DNA from: Piscirickettsiaceae bacterium NZ-RLO1
Lineage (GTDB): Bacteria; Pseudomonadota; Gammaproteobacteria; Piscirickettsiales; Piscirickettsiaceae
Length of the DNA: 33,602 nucleotides
Reading direction: 5' to 3'
Assembly (NCBI GenBank): GCA_001644975.1
Contig: LVCQ01000017.1
Coordinates: 1-33,602, forward strand
Below the pieces are notes generated by a model. That model ran no database searches and had not been told where the DNA came from. It saw nothing but the letters and a program-made list of their open reading frames with translations. Below, in pieces: positions 24,256 to 32,326 of the stretch. Each line of letters starts with the position of its first letter. The first letter of the stretch is position 1. Made by a program: the position numbers and the translations under genes.

Positions 24256-25536
24256 TTGGCGTGGCCTAACTTGAATAAAAAAAAGCATAATAGTGTGGGG
24301 CCATTGCCCCACATTCAACAGTACTGGCTGATCTCTATTATTTTGACTTTAAATTTGGCGATTTTTATTGCCAGCGCAGTCTATGGCTATCGCCATTATT
24401 TTCGTGAACATCACCTAGGGCAGCGTATTCAAGACTATCATCAGACACTAACTCAGATTAATGACCCTCTCGCTTTTCGCCGAGTATTACAAGACTTTGA
24501 TGACAGTGCTCACTTTAATGCCTTTTTGTATAGTCAACCTCCAGAGCGCCCAGAAGGTGAAGCTTCAGTATGTGATTATCAAGAGGGCAGTCAGGCGCTT
24601 CAGCATTTACATTTACCCGAATTAACGGCAACGCAGCCGTGTTTACTTATTACTATTTATTATCCAAAAGTTAAATATTGGGTGCAGTTTTTATTTACCT
24701 ATCATGATATTTGGCGTGATGTGATTTTATCATTGATCTTATTAGCCCAGTTTTTAACCAGTATTTATTTAGTAATACGCCTGATTAGCATTCGAGCGAA
24801 GTTAGCGACGCAAGTTTTGTCTTATAAGGGACAATCGGTGATGGAAATTGGTCGCAACCTGGGGCCAAAAGATCAGCTTGATTATGCCATTTGCGATGTG
24901 ATTCGTGAGAAAACCAGTTTTATTTCAGCACTGGCTCATGATGTTAAAACACCGCTAGCACGTCTTGGTTTAAAAATAGAAGATTTAGAACTAGCGCCCG
25001 ACTCTCATACTAGCTTGATGCGTGATTTTAATATGTTGAAAGATCTGATTGCCAGTGCTGAGTGCTTTGTCAAAGAAGGCGCTGTGGTGGCTCCTGAACA
25101 ATTTGTGACGATTAATGCCGCTAATTTTTTAACCAATATTATTCAAGATTATCAAGAGTTTGCAGCATCTATCCACTTAAATATTGATGTTGCCGCAACG
25201 GTTGCTCTGTATGGTGATTACTCAGCACTGCGTCGAGCGATTGAAAATTTATTGAATAATGCCTTGCATGCTGCGGACTCCTGTTTAGTTTATTTGCGCC
25301 AAGAGAGTGATCAGGTGCTGATTAAAATCGAAAATGAGGGACAGATTGATCCTGTGGTTTTAAGCAGTTTATTTGAGCCGTATCATAGCTCTCGAGGTTC
25401 AACGGGGCTTGGCCTGGCCATTGTCAAAGTCATCATTGAAGCACACTGTGGCCAAGTAAGTTTAAAAAATCTAGCCAATAAAAGGGTCTGTGCTTGTATT
25501 CGCTTACCCATTGATGTGACGATGCTAGGCGCCTGA
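24256..25536 (+). CDS. Sensor histidine kinase
   Basis: Inner-membrane kinase, presumably the partner of the preceding regulator. Membrane helices at about 22-46 and 155-176 enclose a periplasmic domain of about 105 residues. The dimerisation helix has the H box A-H228-D-V-K-T-P-L. In the ATPase domain the N box is N331-L-L-N-N, the F box is L-F-E-P-Y, and G2 is G-S-T-G-L-G-L near 381-387. The G1 box is degenerate, reading I-E-N-E-G-Q where D-x-G-x-G is usual, and no canonical HAMP domain is evident. The start is unclear: the frame opens with TTG at 24256 or TTG at 24271, with no ATG or strong ribosome site. Coupling to the upstream gene is likely. Confidence 0.88.
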   Translation: MAWPNLNKKKHNSVGPLPHIQQYWLISIILTLNLAIFIASAVYGYRHYFREHHLGQRIQDYHQTLTQINDPLAFRRVLQDFDDSAHFNAFLYSQPPERPEGEASVCDYQEGSQALQHLHLPELTATQPCLLITIYYPKVKYWVQFLFTYHDIWRDVILSLILLAQFLTSIYLVIRLISIRAKLATQVLSYKGQSVMEIGRNLGPKDQLDYAICDVIREKTSFISALAHDVKTPLARLGLKIEDLELAPDSHTSLMRDFNMLKDLIASAECFVKEGAVVAPEQFVTINAANFLTNIIQDYQEFAASIHLNIDVAATVALYGDYSALRRAIENLLNNALHAADSCLVYLRQESDQVLIKIENEGQIDPVVLSSLFEPYHSSRGSTGLGLAIVKVIIEAHCGQVSLKNLANKRVCACIRLPIDVTMLGA

Positions 25537-25602
25537 AGCGTCTTTGGTATACAATGAGATCGTTTGTTCCATCATTAATGTTATAAGGGTTAAGGGGATA
25601 AC

Positions 25603-26193
25603 ATGGGCGGTCCATTTGCGCAGGCAGGTACATTGATTATCGATGTCATCTTTGGTTTATACATCATGATTGTAATGCTGCGCTTCTTATTGCAGTGGGT
25701 TAAAGCGGATTTTTATAATCCGATCTGTCAGTTTTTAATCAAAGTCTCAAACCCGTTATTATTGCCGTTGCGTCGTATTATCCCAGGTTTGGCTGGATTA
25801 GATCTATCTGCTATTGTCTTGATTATTTTGCTGCAACTTATTGAATCAAGTTTGATTTTCTTTATTAGCGGCTACCCTATGGGGAATATTATTGCTTTAT
25901 TGCTTTATTCTGTCGGCATGGTTTTAAGTACTCTGTTTAAACTCTATTTTTATGCAATTATTATTCAGTCTATCGTGAGTTGGTTTAATCAAGGCTATAA
26001 CCCTAACCCTATTGTTGAAATACTACACCGCCTAACAGACCCATTACTTAGGCCGGTGCGTCGTATCATGCCTGATATGGGAGGAATAGACTTATCACCC
26101 ATTCCTGTTTTATTGATTTTGTTAATATTGCCGATTTTAGTCAGCACGCCGATGACTGCATATGCATTGCAGTTGATGGCGATGAGTGGTTGA
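25603..26193 (+). CDS. yggT: YggT-family integral membrane protein
   Basis: Inner-membrane protein of 196 residues with two copies of the YGGT domain. Each has a helix pair around a conserved turn: NPLLLPLRRIIPGLAGLDLS at about 49-68, and DPLLRPVRRIMPDMGGIDLS at about 145-165. The function is poorly known; links to osmotic shock, division or K+ homeostasis have been suggested for relatives. AAGGGG stands about 6 bases before the ATG. It is usually found near proC or yggS, but here it precedes an esterase and hem genes with a 65-base gap, so it may be transcribed on its own. Confidence 0.93.
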   Translation: MGGPFAQAGTLIIDVIFGLYIMIVMLRFLLQWVKADFYNPICQFLIKVSNPLLLPLRRIIPGLAGLDLSAIVLIILLQLIESSLIFFISGYPMGNIIALLLYSVGMVLSTLFKLYFYAIIIQSIVSWFNQGYNPNPIVEILHRLTDPLLRPVRRIMPDMGGIDLSPIPVLLILLILPILVSTPMTAYALQLMAMSG

Positions 26194-26258
26194 TATTTAA
26201 AACATAAAAATAAATTAATGTAACTAAATGTAATTATTTGAATTAAGGTTAAGTGTGC

Positions 26259-26918
26259 ATGCTTGAGACAGTAGAATTATTGATTGGTGATACAGCAGAT
26301 GCCAGTGTGATTTGGTTGCATGGTTTAGGGGCAGACGGCCATGATTTTGCACCGATAGTGCCAGAGCTAGGTTTGGGCAATGCGGCAAATGTACGCTTTA
26401 TTTTTCCCCATGCACCGCCGCGTCCGATTACCTTAAATGGTGGCATGGTCATGCGTGGTTGGTATGATATTGTCAGTTTAGGGTTTGATCGCAGTGAAGA
26501 TGCTGCTGGAATTAAAGAATCTTATCAGCAATTGCTCGAGCTTATTAATAAAGAAAAAGAGCGTGGCATTCGTTCTGATCGTATTATTTTAGCTGGTTTT
26601 TCGCAAGGTGGTGCCATTGCCCTGTATACAGCTACGCGGTTAAAAGAGAAAGTTGCTGGAGTGATTGCGCTTTCGACGTATTTGCCTTTATCTGGTGATC
26701 TATCAAAAGAAAAACACAGCAGCAATTTTAATACGCCAATATTAATGGTTCATGGTACCGAGGATCCGATTGTACCTTATCTACTCGGGGAAGAAAGCCA
26801 GCGCGTACTTGAACGCGAAGGCTTCACTGTAGACTGGCATCATTACCCGATGCAGCATAGTGTTTGCCCTGAAGAAATTCGCCTTATTGGTAACTGGCTT
26901 CAACAGAGGTTAGGCTAG
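26259..26918 (+). CDS. Carboxylesterase / lysophospholipase of the alpha-beta hydrolase fold
   Basis: Serine hydrolase of the phospholipase/carboxylesterase family (PF02230), cytoplasmic, acting on short-chain esters or lysophospholipids. The 219 residues include the oxyanion block WLHGLGADGHDF near residue 19, nucleophile S115 in GFSQG, D169 in GTEDPIVP and H200 in MQHSVCPEE, a full triad. A GTG at 26253 is in frame; the ATG at 26259 is 10 bases from AAGG and is preferred. The hemC start follows 3 bases after the stop, so it may be co-transcribed with the haem genes. Relatives include P. aeruginosa and Francisella carboxylesterases; the physiological substrate is unknown. Confidence 0.9.
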   Translation: MLETVELLIGDTADASVIWLHGLGADGHDFAPIVPELGLGNAANVRFIFPHAPPRPITLNGGMVMRGWYDIVSLGFDRSEDAAGIKESYQQLLELINKEKERGIRSDRIILAGFSQGGAIALYTATRLKEKVAGVIALSTYLPLSGDLSKEKHSSNFNTPILMVHGTEDPIVPYLLGEESQRVLEREGFTVDWHHYPMQHSVCPEEIRLIGNWLQQRLG

Positions 26919-26921
26919 ATT

Positions 26922-27848
26922 GTGAAAAAACAGCTGATTAAAATTGCAACACGCCAAAGTCCACTAGCACTTTGGCAAGCACATTATGTACGTAAGCAGT
27001 TAGAGTATTATCATCCTAAAGATATTCGTGTGGAGCTGGTGCCGATTATTACCCAAGGCGATAAAATTCTTGATACACCTTTGGCAAAAATAGGTGGCAA
27101 GGGCCTATTTGTGAAGGAAATTGAAACTGCGTTGTTGGATGGGCGAGCTGATTTAGCGGTACACTCACTAAAAGATGTACCGATGGTCTTGCCTGAGGGC
27201 TTAGTGTTGCAGACGGTTTGTGAGCGTGATGACCCGCGGGATGCTCTAGTGTCTAATCATTATGCAAGCTTAGCTGATTTACCCGATCATGCAGTGGTAG
27301 GAACCTGTAGCTTAAGGCGCCAGTGTCAGTTAAACGCATCGTTGCCGAATCTGCAGGTTAAACCCTTGCGTGGTAATGTCGGCACACGTTTGAGCAAACT
27401 TGATGAGGGGCAGTTTGACGCGATCATTCTTGCAGCTGCAGGTCTACAGCGTTTACAGCTATCAGAACGTATTCGTGAGTACTTAAAGCCGGAGCTGATA
27501 TTACCCGCAGTTGGACAAGGTGCGGTAGCGATAGAGTGTCGAGCAGATGATGCAGTCTTGCATGCACGGCTTGCGCCATTGCATCATGAGGCAACAGCAC
27601 GTTGTGTCCTGGCTGAGCGAGCGATGAATCATACTTTGAATGGTGGTTGCCAGGTGCCGATTGCCGGTTTTGCAGTGTTAGATGATCAGGGCGAGATTTA
27701 CTTACAAGGTCGTGTCGGCAGCCCAGAGGGTGATGTGCTGCTAAATGTTGAGAAAAGTGGCGCTGACCCTGAGCAGTTAGGTCAGGCAGTTGCTGATGAA
27801 TTGCTTGCTCTGGGGGCGGGTAAAATATTAGCTCAGGTCTATGCATGA
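26922..27848 (+). CDS. hemC: Porphobilinogen deaminase (hydroxymethylbilane synthase)
   Basis: Cytoplasmic enzyme of haem synthesis that joins four porphobilinogens into hydroxymethylbilane. It has [12 protein letters not shown] near residue 9, catalytic D85 in VHSLKDVP, and C243 in [10 protein letters not shown], which binds the dipyrromethane cofactor (E. coli D84 and C242). Length 308 is normal. It starts with GTG at 26922, with AGAGG about 12 bases upstream. The stop overlaps hemD by ATGA, so the two are translationally coupled. Confidence 0.96.
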   Translation: MKKQLIKIATRQSPLALWQAHYVRKQLEYYHPKDIRVELVPIITQGDKILDTPLAKIGGKGLFVKEIETALLDGRADLAVHSLKDVPMVLPEGLVLQTVCERDDPRDALVSNHYASLADLPDHAVVGTCSLRRQCQLNASLPNLQVKPLRGNVGTRLSKLDEGQFDAIILAAAGLQRLQLSERIREYLKPELILPAVGQGAVAIECRADDAVLHARLAPLHHEATARCVLAERAMNHTLNGGCQVPIAGFAVLDDQGEIYLQGRVGSPEGDVLLNVEKSGADPEQLGQAVADELLALGAGKILAQVYA

Positions 27849-28636
27849 GTCGAGGCTCTTATCTTCCCCTCGCGGGTTTAAGCATTGCGATAACACGGCC
27901 ACTGCAATATGGTGTGGAGTTGCAGCAGTGTTTAACTGATTTTGGTGCCGCGGTGATGATGGCGCCGACTTTAACGTTAGTTGCCCAACCGATTGCTGTG
28001 AACGTGGCTGAGCAATTAAAATCAGTAGATTGTATTGTTTTTATTAGTCAATTTGCTGTACATGCTTTTTTTGAGCAATTAAATAACGTTGATCCATTCA
28101 GCAAATTAGATAAGCAATATTTTGCAATTGGTAAGAAGACGGCTCAGGCGTTAGAAAAATATGGCATTACAGCAGACTACCCTGCTATTGTTGCAAATAG
28201 TGAGGCTTTATTAAGCTTACCAGCGTTAAGGCCCGCTGAAATTACTGGGAAGAGTGTGCTGATTGTGCGAGGCGGCCGTGGCCGTGAGTATTTGGCTGAA
28301 CAGCTTAGAGCACGAGGTAGTGTGGTGCATTATTTAGATGTGTATCAGCGACAATGTCCTTATAATTTGCCTAACGCATTTATAGATGCAGTCGCTCAGC
28401 AGCGCATTGATGTAGTGATTGTTACTAGTGTTGCAAGCATGTTGAATTTATATCAGTTATTATCACAATATGACCTACAGGATCACTTAGTGACTTTTAA
28501 GCTCTGCGTGACTAGTTCCCGTATTGGTCAGATTGTGTTGGCTAGAAACTTAGTGTCACAGGGCCAATTAATTGTTGCTAAGAGTGCAGAACCTACAGAG
28601 ATTGCTCGGGTATTAGGGGCAGGAGAGATAATGTGA
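27845..28636 (+). CDS. hemD: Uroporphyrinogen-III synthase
   Basis: Closes hydroxymethylbilane with ring-D inversion to uroporphyrinogen III. The family is poorly conserved, but the linker motif [19 protein letters not shown] near residue 140 followed by VHYLDVYQR is typical, as is [12 protein letters not shown] in the second lobe. At 263 residues it is normal. The start overlaps hemC and the stop overlaps the hemX GTG, fixing the operon order hemC-hemD-hemX-hemY. Confidence 0.93.
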   Translation: MSRGSYLPLAGLSIAITRPLQYGVELQQCLTDFGAAVMMAPTLTLVAQPIAVNVAEQLKSVDCIVFISQFAVHAFFEQLNNVDPFSKLDKQYFAIGKKTAQALEKYGITADYPAIVANSEALLSLPALRPAEITGKSVLIVRGGRGREYLAEQLRARGSVVHYLDVYQRQCPYNLPNAFIDAVAQQRIDVVIVTSVASMLNLYQLLSQYDLQDHLVTFKLCVTSSRIGQIVLARNLVSQGQLIVAKSAEPTEIARVLGAGEIM

Positions 28637-29601
28637 CAGAACAGGTGACAGATAGAGAGCCGTCTGCAAAAAAAAAGCTATTGAGAGAAAAATATTATTT
28701 TTTCCTTATCGCAGTCGTGTTATTGCTTATTATCTGTGTAGCGCTGCTTGCTGGTTTGGGTTTAGGTTACCAGCAATTTGTAGCTGTTAAAAAACAGTGC
28801 GCAGATAGTAATCAAGAGATTGCTAAGTTGCAAACAGCACAGCGGCAACTCACAGCCAATATCGCGCGTTTAGAAACAGCGCAGCAAAAATTTAGTCACG
28901 CTGTCAGTGTTAATCATCAGGAGACAGTCAGTGCATTAGATACTCTGAAGCGGCAGCAGTCTCAACATGCTACTCAGCCTATTGCAGAGAAAATAAACTT
29001 ATATCCATTATTATTAATGGCGCAGTATTTACCAAAGGCTCAGGCGATAGCTTTGCTTGAACAGCTTAAAACACAGCCGACAATGGTAAATCAGCAGGCG
29101 TTAGCACAGGCTTTAACCGCTGATATACAAGCATTGCAAAACAGTGGAGATACAGACTGGTCGGGTATTTATCAGCGTATCCAGTTATTACGTGGCTTAC
29201 TACCAAAGCTAACATATCAAGAGCCTGAATCAATAGAAAATAATAAGGTGGATAGTGCTTATAGCTCTGCAAGTAAATTTGCTGAGTATTGGCAGAAAAT
29301 TAAAAACAAACTCGGTACATTGATTGTCATTGAACGCCAAGGTGATGACAAGGTTGGTCAGAAATTGCAGCGTCAGTTAACTGAGTTATCAGGCACTGTG
29401 ATAAATTTAAATCAAGTGGGCTATCAGGAACAATTGCAGAAAATTTCTACTATAGTACAAGCTGATTTTAAAAAAGATCGAGTACAGCAGCAGTGGCTTA
29501 AAAATTTAACATGGTTAGAAAGTCAATCGATTGCTCTGCCTGCTGTAATTTTGCAGAGTTTAAAGGTGCTTCGGCAGGCTCAGCGTGGCGAGGAGAATTA
29601 A
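28633..29601 (+). CDS. hemX: HemX-like membrane protein
   Basis: Member of the HemX family (PF04375), with a short cytoplasmic N-terminus, one membrane helix at about 22-45 (FFLIAVVLLLIICVALLAGLG), a coiled-coil stretch at about 52-110 and a periplasmic helical domain. It is 322 residues. Once thought to be a uroporphyrinogen methylase, its function is not established. It begins with GTG at 28633, sharing GTGA with the hemD stop, with AGGAGA just upstream. Confidence 0.9.
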   Translation: MTEQVTDREPSAKKKLLREKYYFFLIAVVLLLIICVALLAGLGLGYQQFVAVKKQCADSNQEIAKLQTAQRQLTANIARLETAQQKFSHAVSVNHQETVSALDTLKRQQSQHATQPIAEKINLYPLLLMAQYLPKAQAIALLEQLKTQPTMVNQQALAQALTADIQALQNSGDTDWSGIYQRIQLLRGLLPKLTYQEPESIENNKVDSAYSSASKFAEYWQKIKNKLGTLIVIERQGDDKVGQKLQRQLTELSGTVINLNQVGYQEQLQKISTIVQADFKKDRVQQQWLKNLTWLESQSIALPAVILQSLKVLRQAQRGEEN

Positions 29602-29602
29602 T

Positions 29603-30772
29603 ATGAGGTTACTACTTGGCATAGGCCTGCTGGTAGCTGCTGTGGTTGCGGGCGTTTATTTAAATGCCTACCACGGTGAGGTGAGTTTACGGTTTGGCGA
29701 GTTTTTGCTGCATGTACCTTTATGGTTGGCGGTGATTAGCCTGATTATTATGATCACCCTCTGGATCGTATTAAAGTCAATCGTTGTCGGATTGTGGAAT
29801 TACCCTGGTCGTTGGGCGCGTGGTCAGGCAACGCGTCGTCGTGCAAAACAAAAAGAAGCATTAAAAAAAGCATTAAAAGGTTTTGTATCAGGTCGTTATG
29901 CTGAAGCTGAGCATTATTTTGTCCAATCGCGAGGTGAGATACTTGATGGTGAAGCTCAGCTTCTTGCCGCGCAAGCGGCTCATCAACAGGGCCTGATGCA
30001 GCAGTGCGAATATTATTTACAAGAGGCCAGAAAGCAAGGTGTGGATCTGGTCGATATTGACGTGATGCGTGCGCGTCATGCGTTAGATCGAGGAGATGCG
30101 GCAGTTGCATTGAAAATTGCTGAAACCATAGCACATAACTGCCCCAAGGATGTTGATGCTTTATACTTACGGCTTGAATGTTATCGTATGCTCAGTCAGT
30201 GGTCATTACTGATTCAACTGGTCCCTGAGTTAAAGCAATATACCCATATGAGCAAAGAGGCGCGTGAAGCGATCCTTATTGAAGCTTATCAGGGGCGATT
30301 GATTGCGTTAAGTCAGGAAAAAGGCGTGCAGGCATTGCATGAGCTTTGGAGGGTGGTGCCGCGCTCATTAAAGAAACACCCTTTGGTTTTAATTGCTTAT
30401 GCGGATGGTTTAAGCGCTCATCAGCAAGGCAGTGAGGCGGAGAAGTTACTTGTTAAGCAGCTGAATCAGTCTTTTGATGCACCTTTATTAAGCTGTTACA
30501 GTCGTTTGCAAGGGACTGATGCTAACAAACAGTTTGCGCAAGTGCAAAAATGGCAGCTGAGCCAGCCAGAAACGATAGCAATTGACCATGCGTTGGCACG
30601 TTTGGCAGTACGAGCGAAACATTATGATAAAGCGCGCCTGTATTATAAAAAAGCGCTAGAGCGCTCAAAAGATTATCAAATAGAATTAGAGTATGCAGAA
30701 TTACTTGCCAGGCTTGGAGATCAGCGCCAAGCCTTAGAATACTTTAGAGCTCAGCTCAGCCATGAGCATTAA
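29603..30772 (+). CDS. hemY: HemY-like TPR membrane protein
   Basis: Inner-membrane protein of the HemY family found at the end of gammaproteobacterial hem operons; its biochemical role is unknown. It is 389 residues: two N-terminal membrane helices (about 2-20 and 37-62), a basic segment (RARGQATRRRAKQK), then TPR-like helical repeats to the end. The frame opens at 29585 inside hemX, but the ATG at 29603 has GAGGAG 7 bases upstream and follows the hemX stop, so I use it. It is distinct from Gram-positive HemY oxidase. No terminator is evident after it. Confidence 0.92.
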   Translation: MRLLLGIGLLVAAVVAGVYLNAYHGEVSLRFGEFLLHVPLWLAVISLIIMITLWIVLKSIVVGLWNYPGRWARGQATRRRAKQKEALKKALKGFVSGRYAEAEHYFVQSRGEILDGEAQLLAAQAAHQQGLMQQCEYYLQEARKQGVDLVDIDVMRARHALDRGDAAVALKIAETIAHNCPKDVDALYLRLECYRMLSQWSLLIQLVPELKQYTHMSKEAREAILIEAYQGRLIALSQEKGVQALHELWRVVPRSLKKHPLVLIAYADGLSAHQQGSEAEKLLVKQLNQSFDAPLLSCYSRLQGTDANKQFAQVQKWQLSQPETIAIDHALARLAVRAKHYDKARLYYKKALERSKDYQIELEYAELLARLGDQRQALEYFRAQLSHEH

Positions 30773-30883
30773 CTCTTTACCTTATATTAAATATCTCTTT
30801 ACATAAAAATTACACTAAGCCTGCCCTGATTATGGTACATTACTCACATAGTAAATTCATATTGTTTTTAGGGGAGTGTTGTC

Positions 30884-31075
30884 ATGAAAAGCATTTTATC
30901 TTACTTTAAATGTAAATTCTCATTGCTATTTTTAGCATTTAAAAAAGAAGAAAGTAGCTTGATTAATTTAGTTGATGATAATGCTGTCAACACGCCTTTG
31001 TTAGAGAAAGTTAATTATTTTTATGATGATTCTGAAGACTTATATCAGTATGAAGTAACGAATTTACATATTTAA
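30884..31075 (+). CDS. Small protein of unknown function (63 residues)
   Basis: Not recognised. AGGGGAG lies 8 bases before the ATG, a strong ribosome site that supports a real gene. The N-terminal 20 residues are basic and hydrophobic (ILSYFKCKFSLLFLAFKK), like a membrane-associating or signal-like helix. The rest is acidic (DDSEDLYQYE). It begins a run of small proteins after hemY and has no obvious neighbour by function. Confidence 0.6.
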   Translation: MKSILSYFKCKFSLLFLAFKKEESSLINLVDDNAVNTPLLEKVNYFYDDSEDLYQYEVTNLHI

Positions 31076-31117
31076 TAATTGATTGCTTACGTGTAAGAAA
31101 GAAGAGGAGTTAGTTCA

Positions 31118-31333
31118 ATGAATACAACTAATTCATGCAGTAGCTGTGGTGGCAAGATGACGAGTCAGCTTGTATCTGTCAATCACTTATGTTTAGAGTG
31201 TCGCTTTACTTTAGAACGAGAATTAGAAAAGCAGCTTCAGCAGAGAGTTGAATGCTGTAGCATAATCAGCATAATAAGTCATAATAATTCAAAAGAAAGT
31301 GTAAATTCAACTGTTGATTGCCAGTTAGGTTGA
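31118..31333 (+). CDS. Four-cysteine zinc-ribbon-like small protein
   Basis: A 71-residue protein with C7-x2-C10 and C25-x2-C28, the spacing of a small zinc ribbon, followed by a charged helix (RFTLERELEKQLQQRVE) and a Ser/Asn-rich tail with three more cysteines. GAGGAG is about 10 bases upstream of the ATG. No catalytic domain is seen. It could be a nucleic-acid- or protein-binding regulator. It lies 42 bases after the previous small gene, so the two may be co-transcribed. I do not recognise the family. Confidence 0.6.
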   Translation: MNTTNSCSSCGGKMTSQLVSVNHLCLECRFTLERELEKQLQQRVECCSIISIISHNNSKESVNSTVDCQLG

Positions 31334-31424
31334 TTTTAATATAGTGTTCTTATTTTAACTTTGCTAGTATAGGCTAATGATTATTAATAATTATTTAATT
31401 TAAAACGGCTGTTAGAGTTGTAGT

Positions 31425-31949
31425 ATGGATCAGGTTGTAGAAGATACCCAAGAGTCTTTTGATTTTTTACTGAAGCTTGCTAAGAGCAACAAAGGCCCAG
31501 CCTTAGAGAAGTTTGTAGAAAAACATAAAAAATTATTAAAGCAGCGTGGTGAAGATCAACTCACCCCGCTGCAACTTGCTATTTGTTCAGGATCAATAGA
31601 GACTGCGCTGCTTTTTATGCAATACGGTGGCTTACCGGCATTGCGAGCGAAGTTTTATAGTCAAAAAAATAAATCGTCGATTATTCATTATTGCCTTGCC
31701 CGTGGCTGGGACACGATTAAATCTGAACATTCTAAGTTATCTTTTGGTGCGTTTATTCAAGCTGCGGCACCGATTATGGGTGAGCGCTTATTTGCACTGC
31801 GTGATATTTACGGTATTAATCCATTGGGTGTGGCGGTATTTAGTGGCCAGGCCGTGGCAACAAAATTCCTGTTAGGTTTGGAGTTTTGTAAAACAACAAT
31901 GGTTAAACATGAATATGAATTAGTAACTAAATTACGTGAGGCCCGTTAA
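31425..31949 (+). CDS. Ankyrin-repeat-like protein
   Basis: A 174-residue soluble protein. Two stretches fit the ankyrin pattern, QLTPLQLAICSGSIETALLF near residue 46 and GINPLGVAVFSGQAVATKFL near residue 130, each the T/N-P-L-x-x-A-x-x-x-G core of a repeat. They are separated by a less regular helical part. Such proteins mediate protein contacts, and in host-associated bacteria they are often secreted effectors, but no secretion signal is visible. No strong ribosome site precedes the ATG. The next small gene begins 2 bases after its stop, so they form a pair. Confidence 0.7.
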   Translation: MDQVVEDTQESFDFLLKLAKSNKGPALEKFVEKHKKLLKQRGEDQLTPLQLAICSGSIETALLFMQYGGLPALRAKFYSQKNKSSIIHYCLARGWDTIKSEHSKLSFGAFIQAAAPIMGERLFALRDIYGINPLGVAVFSGQAVATKFLLGLEFCKTTMVKHEYELVTKLREAR

Positions 31950-31951
31950 TT

Positions 31952-32191
31952 ATGGCAGGTGGATATTTACAGACTTTTCAATCGGATCGAACGGGATCCG
32001 AGCCTATGCATGAATCGACGGAAAGATCTGTTAGTCAGTGCATGGAATTAGTTAATGAGCGTATTTTGGGTGGAGATCAGAAAAATAAATTTACATCATC
32101 AGCTTCTACCTCTATCTTCTTTGAGCATTCCCAAGGTCAAGGTGGTGATACGACGAATTCTCAGAGTTATGATGGATCGAACTTTGGGTAA
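31952..32191 (+). CDS. Ser/Gly-rich small protein of unknown function (79 residues)
   Basis: Not recognised. The ATG is 2 bases after the ankyrin-like gene's stop, with GAGG about 11 bases upstream inside that gene, so translation is probably coupled. The first half has charged helical character (ESTERSVSQCMELVNERILGG); the second half is low-complexity Ser, Gly, Gln and Asn and likely disordered. No signal peptide or membrane segment. The pairing hints at a partner or chaperone-like role for the ankyrin-like protein, which is inference only. Confidence 0.5.
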   Translation: MAGGYLQTFQSDRTGSEPMHESTERSVSQCMELVNERILGGDQKNKFTSSASTSIFFEHSQGQGGDTTNSQSYDGSNFG

Positions 32192-32240
32192 ATCCATAAT
32201 TCACTGAAAAAAAACATTTTTTACAAGAAATATGGCAGAT

Positions 32241-32255
32241 GTCCTACATTAGGAC
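32241..32255. promoter_or_regulatory. GTCCTA-N3-TAGGAC inverted repeat
   Basis: Perfect 6-bp inverted repeat around CAT, lying 72 bases before the start of the acidic small protein. The symmetry and tight spacing fit a dimeric regulator's operator or a small hairpin. No T-run follows, so it is not a terminator. Confidence 0.35.
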
Positions 32256-32271
32256 ACAGGATTTGTCTCTC

Positions 32272-32326
32272 GGCATAACCTGGTATCACCCGCTACACTA
32301 TTGATTATAGACAGGAGGGTTATGCC
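32272..32326 (+). promoter_or_regulatory. Inverted repeat covering the ribosome binding site of the next gene
   Basis: GGCATAACC at 32272-32280 is perfectly complementary to GGTTATGCC at 32318-32326, which begins in the AGGAGG ribosome site (32313-32318) and ends at the base before the ATG. In mRNA this 9-bp stem would partly hide the start region, so translation may depend on temperature, a ligand or a trans-acting RNA. The 37-base loop is long. Confidence 0.45.

Noticed and set aside
27424-27846. 140-codon open frame on the - strand inside hemC
   Set aside because: It lies wholly opposite a well-conserved hemC and its translation has no recognisable pattern; it is a by-product of hemC codon use.
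29754-30134. 126-codon open frame on the - strand inside hemY
   Set aside because: Antisense to the hemY membrane and TPR region, with no supporting signals.
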